Source: Thermus hydrothermalis (GTDB lineage: Bacteria; Deinococcota; Deinococci; Deinococcales; Thermaceae). Taken from it: a stretch of DNA of 64,000 nt. Location of the stretch: contig NZ_JAKTNT010000012.1 in the NCBI RefSeq assembly GCF_022760925.1, positions 21,948-85,947 on the forward strand, given 5' to 3'. This document shows positions 42,748 to 50,928 of the stretch, in pieces. The notes under the pieces were generated by a model that made no database searches, was not told the DNA's origin, and saw only the letters and a list, made by a program, of their open reading frames with translations. The position numbers and the translations under genes are program-made. Numbering within the stretch: the stretch's first letter is position 1; each line of letters starts with the position of its first letter.

Positions 42748-43282
42748 GGCCTGGATCTATACCCAGGCCTACCGGGTCTACGGGATGATCTACCTGGTGC
42801 CGGGCTCGGGCACCGCCGATCTCTTGAACCAGGAAAGGGTCTACCTGCCGGTGACGGGGGCCCTCATCTATACCCCGGGGTACCTCCACCCTCCCGAGGC
42901 CAAGGACCTGAAGGCCAGCACGGGCTTTTTGGCCTTGAGAAAGGAGCGGATCCAGTGGGCGGTGGGAGGAAGACTGGCGGAGCCCCGCACGAGCCCCGCC
43001 CTTTTGGAGAGGCGGTCTTTGGCCTTCCTTTTTGGGGACTACCTCTTGGCGGGGGAGCTTCTTGTGCCCCGGGGGGTTAGGCTTTCCGACCACCTTTCCC
43101 AGGCCAAGCCCTTTCAGACCCTCCTCGAGGCCCGCCTCTACCTCCTCCGCCCCGACCGTCCCATCGTGGACCTGGAGCCGGTGGAACGCTTCCCCTTCGT
43201 CACGCTAAACCTGCGCCTGGCCGAGGCGGTGGCCGAGGCGCCCGGGGAGGCCCACGACCCCCGCCTCACCCTATTTGGCTGA
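42719..43282 (+). CDS. Two-repeat protein of unknown function (DUF6812-like)
   Basis: 187 residues. Two similar segments of about 40 residues can be aligned by eye: YRVYGMIYLVPGSGTADLLN (from about residue 18) and a later YLLAGELLVPRGVRLSDHLS (from about 106), each followed by a strand ending in LIY or RLY. The pattern resembles the DUF6812 family of Deinococcus-Thermus, but I am not sure of that name. It starts within recJ (29-base overlap) and ends 17 bases inside the opposite valS gene. No signal peptide or catalytic motif. Confidence 0.65.
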   Translation: MYKQPREAHEAWIYTQAYRVYGMIYLVPGSGTADLLNQERVYLPVTGALIYTPGYLHPPEAKDLKASTGFLALRKERIQWAVGGRLAEPRTSPALLERRSLAFLFGDYLLAGELLVPRGVRLSDHLSQAKPFQTLLEARLYLLRPDRPIVDLEPVERFPFVTLNLRLAEAVAEAPGEAHDPRLTLFG

Positions 43283-45857
43283 GGGCTTCCCGGATCCTTT
43301 CCGCCTGCTCCAGGTTTTCCTTAAGCCTAGCCTCCTCCGCCGCCACCACCTCCTTGGGGGCTTTCTCCCGGAACCCGGGGGCGGAGAGCTTCTTTCGGCT
43401 CCTTTCCGCCAGCTCTAGGAGTTCTTTGAGCCGCTTCTCCTGCCGGCGCTTCCACTCCTCCACGTCCAGGAGGCCCTCCAGGGGCATCCGGGCCGTGACC
43501 TTGGGTAGGGCCTTGACCAAGGCCCTTTCCGGCTTCGCCGTAAGGAGCTCGGCCCGGGCCAGGAAGCGGAAGACCTCCAGGTTTTCCCCCACGGGCGCCG
43601 TTTCCCCTTCCAGGTAGACCCCCACCTCCTGCCCCGGGGGAAGCCCCGCCTCGGCCCTTAGGGCCCGCACCGCCGTCACCGCCTGCCTTAGGGCCTCAAA
43701 GGCGGTTTCGGCCTCCTTTTCTTCCTCCCCCTTGGCCTCGGGCCAGGCCTCGAGGGCGAGTTCCTCCTTGCCGGTGAGGGCCTGGAAAAGCTCGCTGGTG
43801 ATAAAGGGCATCATGGGGTGGAGGAGCTTGAGGAGGGTGGCGAGGGCTTCCTCCAGGGTCCTTAGGGTGTGGGCGTTTCCCGCCTTGAGGGCGGGCTTGG
43901 CCGCCTCCAGGTACCAGTCGCAGAACTCGCTCCAGACGAGCTCGTAGACCTCCCGGGCCGCCTGGGCCAGGTCCAGGGCCTCGTAGAGGGCGGTGATCTC
44001 CTCCACGCCCCGGCTTAGGCGGCTTCGCATGAAGCGGTCCGCCAGGGTGGGGGCGTCCTCCTTGGCCTGGAAGCCTTCCCGGGAGAGGAGGACAAAGCGG
44101 GCGGCGTTATAGAGCTTGTTGGCGAAGTTGCGGGCCATCTCCAGCCAGCGGGGGTCTAGCCTTATGTCCTGTCCCCCCGTGGCCAAATAGAGGAGGGCGA
44201 AGCGAAGGGCGTCGGCCCCGTAGCGCGCCACCAGCTCCAGGGGGTCTATCGTGTTCCCCTTGGACTTGGACATCTTCTGGCCCTTTTCGTCCAGGAAAAG
44301 GCCGTGGAGGAGCACGGTCTTGAAGGGCCTTTCCCCCATGAAGTGGTAGCCGGAGACCTCCATGCGGGAGACCCAGAGGAAGAGGATGTCGTACCCCGTG
44401 ACCAGGACGTCCCCGGGGTAGAAGGCCTTGAGGTCCTCCGTTTCCTCGGGCCAGCCCAGGGTGGAAAGGGGCCAAAGGGCCGAGGAGAACCAGGTGTCAA
44501 AGACGTCCTCGTCCCGCCTGAGCCTCGGGCTTCCGCAGGCCTCGCAGTGGGTGGGGTCTTCCAGGTAGCGCTCGGGGCGCGGGACGTTGATGGCGCCGCA
44601 GTCCTCGCAGTACCAGGCGGGGATCTGGTGGCCCCACCAAAGCTGGCGGGAGATGTTCCAGTCCTTGACGTTCCTGAGCCAGTCCAGGTTGACCTTCTTC
44701 CAGCGCTCGGGCACGAAGGCGATGTCCCCCCGCTCCAGGCCCCTTATGACCTTTTCCGCCAGGGGCTTCATGGAAAGCCACCACTGGGGGAAGATGGCGT
44801 ACTCAATGGGGGTGCCGCAGCGGGAGCAGGTGGCGAGGGCGATGGTGTAGTCCTCCTCCTTCACCAGGTGCCCCGCCTCCCGGAAAAGCTCCACCGCCTT
44901 CCTGCGGGCCTCAAAGCGGTCCAGGCCCCTGAGGGCCTCGGGTACCCGCTCGCCTTCCATCTTCCCTTCCAGGTTGATGACGGAAACGGGCTCTAGGCCG
45001 TGCCGCTCCCCGATCTCGTAGTCCAGGGGGTCGTGGGCCGGGGTGACCTTGAGGGCCCCGGTGCCGAACTCCTTCTCCACGGCGGGGTCGGCGAGGATGG
45101 GGATCCAGATCTCCGTGAGGGGGATCCGGGCCCTTTTGCCGATGAGGTGCCGGTAGCGCTCGTCCTCGGGGTGGACGGCGATGGCCTGGTCGGCGAAGAC
45201 GGTTTCGGGACGGACGGTGGCGATCTCAATGAAGCCACCCCCCTCCACCTCGTAGCGCAGGGTGTAGAGCCTGCCCGGGGTGGGCTCGGTTTCCACCTCC
45301 AGGTCCGAGAGGGTGGTTTCGCACCGGGGGCACCAGTTCACGAGCCTGGGGGCGCGGTAGGCGAGGCCCTCGTGGTAGTAGCGGGAAAAGGCGTAGCGCA
45401 CCGCTTTGGAGCGCTTTTCGTCCATGGTGAAGGCCTCCCGGCTCCAGTCGGCGCTGGCCCCAAGGCGCTTCAGTTGCTTCAGGATGGTTCCCCCCGACGC
45501 CTCCTTCCACTGCCAGACCCGCTCTAAAAACGCCTCCCGCCCTAGGTCGTGCCGGGTCTTGCCCTCCTTGAGGAGGAGGCGCTCCACCACCACCTGGGTG
45601 GCGATCCCGGCGTGGTCGGTGCCGGGAAGCCACACCGCCTCAAACCCCCGCATGCGCTTGTAACGGATGAGGGCGTCCTGGAGGGAGTTGTCCAGGGCGT
45701 GGCCCATGTGCAGGGAGCCCGTGACGTTGGGGGGCGGCATGAAGATGACGAAGGGGGGTTTGCCGCTTTTGGGGTTGGCCACGAAGGGGTTATTCGCCCA
45801 CTTCTCCGCCCACTTGGGTTCCACCGCTTTGGGATCGTAGGCCTTGGGTAGGTCCAT
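43266..45857 (-). CDS. valS: Valyl-tRNA synthetase
   Basis: 863 residues, one more than I remember for the T. thermophilus enzyme, which it matches over almost its whole length. HIGH-type motif PPPNVTGSLHMGHALD and KMSKS motif QKMSKSKGNTIDP are intact. Zinc-type cysteine pairs occur in WCPRCETTLSDLE, TCSRCGTPIEYA, WYCEDCGAINVP and HCEACGSPRL. The editing (CP1) domain includes ATVRPETVFADQAIAV. The C-terminal 70 residues form the tRNA-binding coiled coil. I start at ATG 45857 (MDLPKAYDP), four codons inside the open frame. It is the only aminoacyl-tRNA synthetase here and overlaps the opposite gene at its 3' end by 17 bases. Confidence 0.98.
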   Translation of the reverse strand: MDLPKAYDPKAVEPKWAEKWANNPFVANPKSGKPPFVIFMPPPNVTGSLHMGHALDNSLQDALIRYKRMRGFEAVWLPGTDHAGIATQVVVERLLLKEGKTRHDLGREAFLERVWQWKEASGGTILKQLKRLGASADWSREAFTMDEKRSKAVRYAFSRYYHEGLAYRAPRLVNWCPRCETTLSDLEVETEPTPGRLYTLRYEVEGGGFIEIATVRPETVFADQAIAVHPEDERYRHLIGKRARIPLTEIWIPILADPAVEKEFGTGALKVTPAHDPLDYEIGERHGLEPVSVINLEGKMEGERVPEALRGLDRFEARRKAVELFREAGHLVKEEDYTIALATCSRCGTPIEYAIFPQWWLSMKPLAEKVIRGLERGDIAFVPERWKKVNLDWLRNVKDWNISRQLWWGHQIPAWYCEDCGAINVPRPERYLEDPTHCEACGSPRLRRDEDVFDTWFSSALWPLSTLGWPEETEDLKAFYPGDVLVTGYDILFLWVSRMEVSGYHFMGERPFKTVLLHGLFLDEKGQKMSKSKGNTIDPLELVARYGADALRFALLYLATGGQDIRLDPRWLEMARNFANKLYNAARFVLLSREGFQAKEDAPTLADRFMRSRLSRGVEEITALYEALDLAQAAREVYELVWSEFCDWYLEAAKPALKAGNAHTLRTLEEALATLLKLLHPMMPFITSELFQALTGKEELALEAWPEAKGEEEKEAETAFEALRQAVTAVRALRAEAGLPPGQEVGVYLEGETAPVGENLEVFRFLARAELLTAKPERALVKALPKVTARMPLEGLLDVEEWKRRQEKRLKELLELAERSRKKLSAPGFREKAPKEVVAAEEARLKENLEQAERIREALSQIG

Positions 45858-45907
45858 GCTACCCATCACTTTACCCGGACGGGCTTGGGAAAGGCCACCC
45901 GAGGGGG

Positions 45908-46495
45908 TTAGGGGAGGGCGTAAAGGTAGTAGAGCCCATTTCCCAGGTGGAAAAAGGCCTCCTCAAAGGCCAAGCCCTCAATGGGGGTGTCCTTGGGGAT
46001 GGCAAGGGTGAACGCCCCCACCCGGATCCCCTCGGGGAGGAGTTCCAGGGTCCCCGTGGCGAGTTCCTGGCTTTCCGCCTCCGGGTCGTTTAGGGGCGTG
46101 TAGAGGAGGCGCACGGGTAGGCCCTTAAGGCTAAAGAGCACGTTGCTGGGGTCGTGGAAGGGGGCCCGGTGGAGGAGGCGCTCCTCCACCTCCACCACCT
46201 CGCCCAGGAGGGCGTAGCGGTCCAGGGGCAAAAGGGCCTTGCCGCTTTCTAGAAGTACCAGGAACCGGGTGCGGTCCTCCTCGGAGAGGAGCACGGGGGC
46301 CTTGTGGGGGCCCACCTTGGGGTCTTGGTCCAGGCGCCCCTTGAGGAGCTCTTTGGCGGCCTTTAGGGCCTCTTCCCGCGTGGGGTAGAGGCTATAGGGG
46401 TTCACCTTGAAGAGGAGCTCGTAGCCCTTGGGGCCCTGGATGAGCCAGGCCAGGTGGAGCTCAAAGAAAAGGCGCTTTTGCCAGGCGGGGTGCAT
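45908..46495 (-). CDS. Conserved-looking protein of unknown function
   Basis: 195 residues, soluble, with no signal peptide or motif I recognise. The first 60 residues (PAWQKRLFFELHLAWLIQGP, then a YPTREEALKAAKELL helix) look like a small alpha/beta fold, and the rest is beta-rich. It has a leaderless-type start: TATACT (complement of 46503-46508) ends 7 bases before the ATG. It is divergent from mrp and downstream of nothing; valS follows 50 bases later on the same strand. Confidence 0.7.
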   Translation of the reverse strand: MHPAWQKRLFFELHLAWLIQGPKGYELLFKVNPYSLYPTREEALKAAKELLKGRLDQDPKVGPHKAPVLLSEEDRTRFLVLLESGKALLPLDRYALLGEVVEVEERLLHRAPFHDPSNVLFSLKGLPVRLLYTPLNDPEAESQELATGTLELLPEGIRVGAFTLAIPKDTPIEGLAFEEAFFHLGNGLYYLYALP

Positions 46496-46502
46496 AGGGA
46501 GG

Positions 46503-46508
46503 AGTATA
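46503..46508 (-). promoter_or_regulatory. -10 box (TATACT), minus strand
   Basis: TATACT ends 7 bases before ATG 46495. Another TATACT on the plus strand (46549-46554) serves mrp; the two promoters are back to back within 70 bases. Confidence 0.5.
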
Positions 46509-46548
46509 CGCTTTGTGCCTTCACCCCTTGCCCAAAGCTATCGCCGGG

Positions 46549-46554
46549 TATACT
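46549..46554 (+). promoter_or_regulatory. -10 box (TATACT) of mrp
   Basis: TATACT lies 11 bases before ATG 46566, with a possible TTGCCC -35 at 46528-46533 (15-base spacer). The leader would be only a few bases long. Confidence 0.5.
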
Positions 46555-46565
46555 CTAGGCCCGGT

Positions 46566-47618
46566 ATGGCGCTATCGGAAGAGCGGGTCCTCGAGGCCCT
46601 GCGCACGGTGATGGACCCCGAGCTCGGGAAGGACCTGGTGTCCTTGGGCATGGTGGGGGAGGTGCGGCTGGAGGGCAAGCGGCTGGAAGTCCTCGTGAAC
46701 CTCACCACCCCCGCCTGTCCCCTGAAGGGGCAGATTGAGGCGGACATCCGGAAGGCCCTTCTCCCCCTGGGCCTGGAGGAGGTGCAGGTCCGCTTCGGCG
46801 GCGGGGTGAAGGCCCCGGAGCAGTACCCCATCCCCGGGGTGAAGCACGTGGTGGCGGTGGCCTCGGGTAAGGGCGGGGTGGGGAAGAGCACCGTGGCCGC
46901 CAACCTGGCCCTGGCCCTAAGCCGGGAAGGGGCGGCGGTGGGCCTGCTGGACGCTGACCTCTACGGGCCGAGCCAGGCCAAGATGTTCGGCCTGGAGGGG
47001 CAGAAGCTTAAAGTGGACCAAAACCGAAAAATCCTCCCCTTGGAGGCCTATGGCATCAAGGTCCTCTCCATGGCCAACCTCGTTCCTCCGGGCCAGGCCA
47101 TGATCTGGCGTGGGCCCATCCTCCACGGCACCCTGAAGCAGTTTTTGGAGGAGGTGAACTGGGGGGAGCTGGACTACCTGGTGGTGGACCTTCCCCCAGG
47201 CACCGGGGACGTGCAGCTAAGCCTGACCCAGCTCACCAAGGTTTCGGGGGGAGTAATCGTCACCACCCCTCAGGAGGTGGCCCTCATAGACGCCGAGCGG
47301 GCGGCGGACATGTTTAAAAAGGTGCAGGTCCCCATCCTGGGCGTGCTGGAGAACATGAGCGCCTTCCTCTGCCCCCACTGCGGCAAGCCCACCCCCATCT
47401 TCGGGGAGGGGGGCGGTAGGCGGCTTGCCGAGAAGCTCAAGGCCCGCTTCCTGGGCGAGATCCCCCTCACCCTTTCCCTGCGGGAAAGCGGGGACCAGGG
47501 GGTGCCCGTGGTGGCCAAGGACCCCGAGGGCCTCGAGGCCCAGGCCTTCCGCAAGGCGGCCCAGGAGCTCGCCGCCGCCTTGAGCGTCCAGACCTTCATC
47601 GCCCTGCCCATGGCCTGA
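46566..47618 (+). CDS. mrp: Mrp/ApbC iron-sulfur cluster carrier
   Basis: 350 residues from ATG 46566. An N-terminal MIP18/DUF59 domain (1-80, VMDPELGKDLVSLGMV) is fused to the ParA-like ATPase with deviant Walker A VASGKGGVGKSTVAANLA. LPPGTGDVQLSLTQL and the cluster-ligand CPHC (in AFLCPHCGKPTPIFGEGGG) follow. Mrp proteins carry 4Fe-4S clusters to apoproteins in the cytoplasm. A SufR-like regulator begins 1 base after the stop, in line with an iron-sulfur role. The open frame before the ATG is not conserved. Confidence 0.95.
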   Translation: MALSEERVLEALRTVMDPELGKDLVSLGMVGEVRLEGKRLEVLVNLTTPACPLKGQIEADIRKALLPLGLEEVQVRFGGGVKAPEQYPIPGVKHVVAVASGKGGVGKSTVAANLALALSREGAAVGLLDADLYGPSQAKMFGLEGQKLKVDQNRKILPLEAYGIKVLSMANLVPPGQAMIWRGPILHGTLKQFLEEVNWGELDYLVVDLPPGTGDVQLSLTQLTKVSGGVIVTTPQEVALIDAERAADMFKKVQVPILGVLENMSAFLCPHCGKPTPIFGEGGGRRLAEKLKARFLGEIPLTLSLRESGDQGVPVVAKDPEGLEAQAFRKAAQELAAALSVQTFIALPMA

Positions 47619-47619
47619 C

Positions 47620-48216
47620 ATGGCCCTTCTCCTGGAAGGCACCAAGGAACGGGTTTTGGACCTCCTAAGGGTCAGGCCCCGCACCGCCAAGGAGGTGGCG
47701 GAGGCTTTGGGCATCAGCCAGGTGGCGGCCCGGAAGCACCTGGAGGACCTGGAGGCCCGGGGCCTGGTGCGCTCGGAGGTGCGGCGTTGCCCTGGCCGGG
47801 GCCGGCCCTACCGGCTCTACCAAGCCCAGGACGAGGGGGCACCCTACGCCGCCCTTTGCGGGGACGTACTAAAGGGCCTCGAGGGGGCCCTGGGGAAAGA
47901 GGGGGTGGTGCGGCTCCTTTTGGAAAGGAACCGGAAGCTCTTCGCCCCCCTAAACCTCCAGGGGCTTCCCCTCAAGGAAAAGCTAGAGCGCCTCGCCGCC
48001 TTCCTCCGCACCCAGGGCTACGAGGCGGAGGTGGTGGAGGAGGAGGGGAGGCTCTACCTCTGCCAGCACCGATGTCCCAAGCTCGCCCTTTCCCGCGAGC
48101 ACGAGGCCCTTTGCCAAAGCGAGCTCCTCGCCTACCAGGAGCTTTTGGGCCTGCCCCTCTTGCGGGAAGAGCGCCTGGCCGAGGGGGGAAGCTGCTGCCG
48201 CTACCGCGTAGAATAG
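47620..48216 (+). CDS. SufR-like winged-helix regulator with cysteine cluster
   Basis: 198 residues. A winged helix at the N-terminus (LLRVRPRTAKEVAEALGISQ, then HLEDLEARGLVRSE) is followed by a domain with CQHRCPKLALSREHEALCQS and a C-terminal GGSCCRYR. That spacing recalls SufR, which binds an iron-sulfur cluster and represses suf genes. It lies directly after mrp, so it may sense cluster status or control cluster genes elsewhere (inference). Its last codons, GTA GAA TAG, carry the prmA -10 box. Confidence 0.8.
   Translation: MALLLEGTKERVLDLLRVRPRTAKEVAEALGISQVAARKHLEDLEARGLVRSEVRRCPGRGRPYRLYQAQDEGAPYAALCGDVLKGLEGALGKEGVVRLLLERNRKLFAPLNLQGLPLKEKLERLAAFLRTQGYEAEVVEEEGRLYLCQHRCPKLALSREHEALCQSELLAYQELLGLPLLREERLAEGGSCCRYRVE
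48209..48214 (+). promoter_or_regulatory. -10 box (TAGAAT) of prmA inside the preceding gene
   Basis: TAGAAT ends 6 bases before GTG 48221 and shares its last base with the TAG stop of the SufR-like gene. Confidence 0.5.
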
Positions 48217-48220
48217 CGGG

Positions 48221-48985
48221 GTGTGGGTATACCGCCTAAAGGGGACGCCTTGGGAACTGGACCCCATCCTCCCCGAGCTCTTTGACCGGGGGGCGAGGGG
48301 CTTGGAGGAACGGGAAGGGGAGGTCCTCGCCTACTTCCCTGCCCCCCTGGACCTGCCCTACGGGGGGGTCTGGGAGGAGGTGCCGGACGAGGACTGGCTT
48401 TCCGCCTGGCGGCGCGACCTAAAGCCCGCCTTGGCCCCGCCCTTCGTGGTCCTGGCCCCTTGGCACACCTGGGAGGGGCCGGAGATCCCCTTGGTCATTG
48501 AGCCCGGCATGGCCTTCGGCACCGGGCACCACGAGACCACCCGCCTGGCCCTCATGGCCCTCGCCCGCCACCTCCGCCCCCGCGAAAAGGTGCTGGACCT
48601 GGGCACGGGAAGCGGCATCCTGGCCATCGCCGCCGCCAAGCTCGGGGGAGAGGCCTTGGGGGTGGACATAGACCCTTCCGTCCTCCCCCAGGCGGAGGCC
48701 AACGCCCGGCAAAACCGCGTGGCGGTGCGCTTCCTGGAAGGGAGCCTCACGGAGGCCCTGCCCTTTGGGCCCTTTGACCTTGTGGTGGCGAACCTCTTCG
48801 CCGAGCTCCACCAGGCCTTTGCCCCCCAGTACCGGGCGGCCCTGGCCCCCGGGGGGCGGCTTCTCGCAACCGGCATCCTCAGGGAAAAGGCCCCCATGGT
48901 CCGGGAGGCCCTGGTGGGTGCAGGCTTCGCCCCGTTGGAGGAGGTGGGGGAGGGGGAGTGGGTCCTCCTCGCCTACCGGAGGTAG
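48221..48985 (+). CDS. prmA: Ribosomal protein L11 methyltransferase
   Basis: 254 residues, the same length as T. thermophilus PrmA. The N-terminal substrate-recognition domain (1-60) is joined to a class I methyltransferase domain with IEPGMAFGTGHHETTRLAL, KVLDLGTGSGILAIAAAKL (SAM-binding loop) and VVANLFAELHQ. It trimethylates several amino groups of L11. Initiation at GTG 48221 is favoured by the TAGAAT box. The gene is followed 3 bases later by rsmE, a common pairing. Confidence 0.97.
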   Translation: MWVYRLKGTPWELDPILPELFDRGARGLEEREGEVLAYFPAPLDLPYGGVWEEVPDEDWLSAWRRDLKPALAPPFVVLAPWHTWEGPEIPLVIEPGMAFGTGHHETTRLALMALARHLRPREKVLDLGTGSGILAIAAAKLGGEALGVDIDPSVLPQAEANARQNRVAVRFLEGSLTEALPFGPFDLVVANLFAELHQAFAPQYRAALAPGGRLLATGILREKAPMVREALVGAGFAPLEEVGEGEWVLLAYRR

Positions 48986-48988
48986 CCC

Positions 48989-49675
48989 ATGCGCCCCCAC
49001 CGCGCCTACAGCCCAGGCCTTACCGGGGTGCTTTCCCTAAGGGAAAGCCGCCACCTCCTGGAGGTGCTCAGGGCCCGGGTGGGGGACCGGTTCACCGTGT
49101 TTGACGCCGAGCGGGAGGCCTTAGCGGAGGTGGTGGACCTGGGGCCCCCGGTGCGCTACCGCATCCTCGAGGAGCGCCGCCCCGAGCGGGAGGTGGGGGT
49201 GGAGGTGGTCCTCTACGTGGCCCTCCTCAAAGGGGACAAGCTGAGCGAGGTGGTCCGGGGGGCCACGGAGCTCGGGGCCACCCGCATCCAGCCCCTCGTC
49301 ACGCAGCATAGCGTGCCCAAGGAGATGGGGGAGGGGAAGCTTAAGCGCCTCCAGGCCATCGCCGTGGAGGCGGCGAAGCAGTCGGGGAGGCTAAGGGTTC
49401 CCGAAATCCTTCCCCCCATTCCCCTCAAGGCGGTCCCCCAGGTGCCCCAGGGCCTCGTGGCCCACGTGGGGGCGGGCCGCCTGGTGCGGGAGGCCTTGGA
49501 CCCGGAGAAGCCCCTGGCGCTCGCCGTGGGGCCCGAAGGGGGCTTCGCCGAGGAGGAGGTGGAGCTTTTGCAGGAGAGGGGCTTCACCCCCGTCACCTTG
49601 GGGCGGAGGATCCTGAGGGCGGAAACCGCCGCCCTCGCCCTCCTCGCCCTTTGCACCAGCGGGGAGGGAAGGTGA
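48989..49675 (+). CDS. rsmE: 16S rRNA (uracil-1498-N3)-methyltransferase
   Basis: 228 residues: an N-terminal PUA-like domain (LSLRESRHLLEVLRARVGDR) and a SPOUT methyltransferase domain with LLKGDKLSEVVRGATELGAT, KQSGRLRVPEI, AVGPEGGFAEEEVELL and TLGRRILRAETAALALLAL. This enzyme methylates U1498 in helix 44 of 16S rRNA. It sits 3 bases after prmA. The last 4 bases overlap the next gene. Confidence 0.96.
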   Translation: MRPHRAYSPGLTGVLSLRESRHLLEVLRARVGDRFTVFDAEREALAEVVDLGPPVRYRILEERRPEREVGVEVVLYVALLKGDKLSEVVRGATELGATRIQPLVTQHSVPKEMGEGKLKRLQAIAVEAAKQSGRLRVPEILPPIPLKAVPQVPQGLVAHVGAGRLVREALDPEKPLALAVGPEGGFAEEEVELLQERGFTPVTLGRRILRAETAALALLALCTSGEGR

Positions 49676-50103
49676 GGGCGTTTTTCCTTTTGCTCCTCCT
49701 CCTTTCCGCTTGCCGCTACACCTTTTTGCCCCTGGACCCGGGCAAGCCCTCTCCTCCGGAAAGGCCTTTCCTGGTGGCCCGGCTCATCCCGGAGGCGCAG
49801 GAGGCGAGGCTTGTCCTAAGGGTGGAGCGCCTGCTCCGTCCCGGCTACCTCCACCTCCTTTGGTACCGGGAGGAAACCCTCCTCCTGGAGAAGGCGCTTT
49901 TCCTGGAGAGTCCTGGGGAGTACCAGGTCCGGTTTCCCCTACAAGAGGGGTACCACCGCTTGGTGGGGCTTTTTGAAGGGGTGGCGCTTTTCCAGTTGGA
50001 CCTGGGCACGCCGGGCCTACCGGACCCCGATGAACCAAAGGACCAGGGGGATGGTGAGGAAGGCCAAGAAGGTGGAAACCACCACGCTTCGCGCCACCCG
50101 TAG
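49672..50103 (+). CDS. Small lipoprotein of unknown function
   Basis: 143 residues from GTG 49672 (overlapping rsmE by 4 bases). The signal peptide ends in the lipobox LSAC with Cys14, so it is a lipid-anchored outer- or inner-membrane protein. The mature part to about residue 120 forms beta strands with no family I recognise. The final 30 residues are acidic, Gly/His-rich and lie in the 87-base overlap with the opposite AEC transporter gene, so they may be non-functional. Confidence 0.65.
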   Translation: MRAFFLLLLLLSACRYTFLPLDPGKPSPPERPFLVARLIPEAQEARLVLRVERLLRPGYLHLLWYREETLLLEKALFLESPGEYQVRFPLQEGYHRLVGLFEGVALFQLDLGTPGLPDPDEPKDQGDGEEGQEGGNHHASRHP

Positions 50104-50919
50104 GGCGTCCCCGCCAAACTCCCGCGTCATGAGGAAGGCGTTCACCGCCACGGGGGTGGCGGACTGGAGGACCAGGACCTGGTGTTCCAGCCTGGGAAGC
50201 CCCAGAAGAAGCCCCGCCCCGTAGGCGAGGAGGGGGGCTAGGAGGAGCCTCAAGGCGCTGGCCGTGGCCTCAAAGGGGCCCACCTGGAAGCGGGTCTGGC
50301 CCATCTGCATTCCCAGGGTTAGGAGGAGGACGGGGATGGCCGCCTGGCCCATGAGCCGCACCCCCTCGTCCAGGCGGAAGGGGAGGGAGACCCCTAAGGC
50401 CTTTAGGAGAAGGCCCAGGAGGAGGGCGTAGAAGAGGGGCAGGCGCAGGGTGAGGCGAAGCCCTTCCCATAGCCCCCCGCCCCGGATGAAGGCCGGCCCC
50501 AGGCCGAACATGACCACGCTGGAGAGGACGAAGTAGACCACGGCCCGCCGAAGCCCTTCCTCGCCCAAGGCGAAGTAGGTGAGGGAAAGGCCCATGTTGC
50601 CGGAGTTGGGGAAGAGGCTACAGACCACGAGGCCTTTAAGCCCTTCCGGGGAGAGCCCAAGAAGCCTCCCCGTCCCTTGGATGAGGAGGAAGAGGAGGGC
50701 GTAGGTGAGGGCGAAGCCAAAGAAGAGCCCCCAAAGCCCTTCCCGGGTGTACTCCGCCCGGTACATGGCGTCAAAGATCAGGGCGGGCACCAGGAGGTAG
50801 AGGGTGAGGCGGCTTAGGGTGGTGAGGTCCATGGGCATGCGCCGGCCCAGGAGGTAGCCGGAGAGGACCACCAGGGCCACGGGGACCACGGTGTTGAGGA
50901 GGGCCTGCATGTGGGGCAT
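50017..50919 (-). CDS. AEC-family carrier (auxin efflux carrier type)
   Basis: 300 residues from ATG 50919, with about ten membrane segments in the AEC/BASS-like arrangement. Conserved AEC features are VALVVLSGYLLGRR, LTLYLLVPALIFDAM and FPNSGNMGLSLTYFALG, with PVAVNAFLMTREFGGD near the C-terminus. Characterised bacterial members transport malate, malonate and similar small organic acids; the ligand here is unknown. Only 9 bases separate it from the divergent gene at 50929. Its 3' end overlaps the opposite lipoprotein gene by 87 bases. Confidence 0.85.
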   Translation of the reverse strand: MPHMQALLNTVVPVALVVLSGYLLGRRMPMDLTTLSRLTLYLLVPALIFDAMYRAEYTREGLWGLFFGFALTYALLFLLIQGTGRLLGLSPEGLKGLVVCSLFPNSGNMGLSLTYFALGEEGLRRAVVYFVLSSVVMFGLGPAFIRGGGLWEGLRLTLRLPLFYALLLGLLLKALGVSLPFRLDEGVRLMGQAAIPVLLLTLGMQMGQTRFQVGPFEATASALRLLLAPLLAYGAGLLLGLPRLEHQVLVLQSATPVAVNAFLMTREFGGDALRVARSVVVSTFLAFLTIPLVLWFIGVR

Positions 50920-50928
50920 TCTAGGGCT

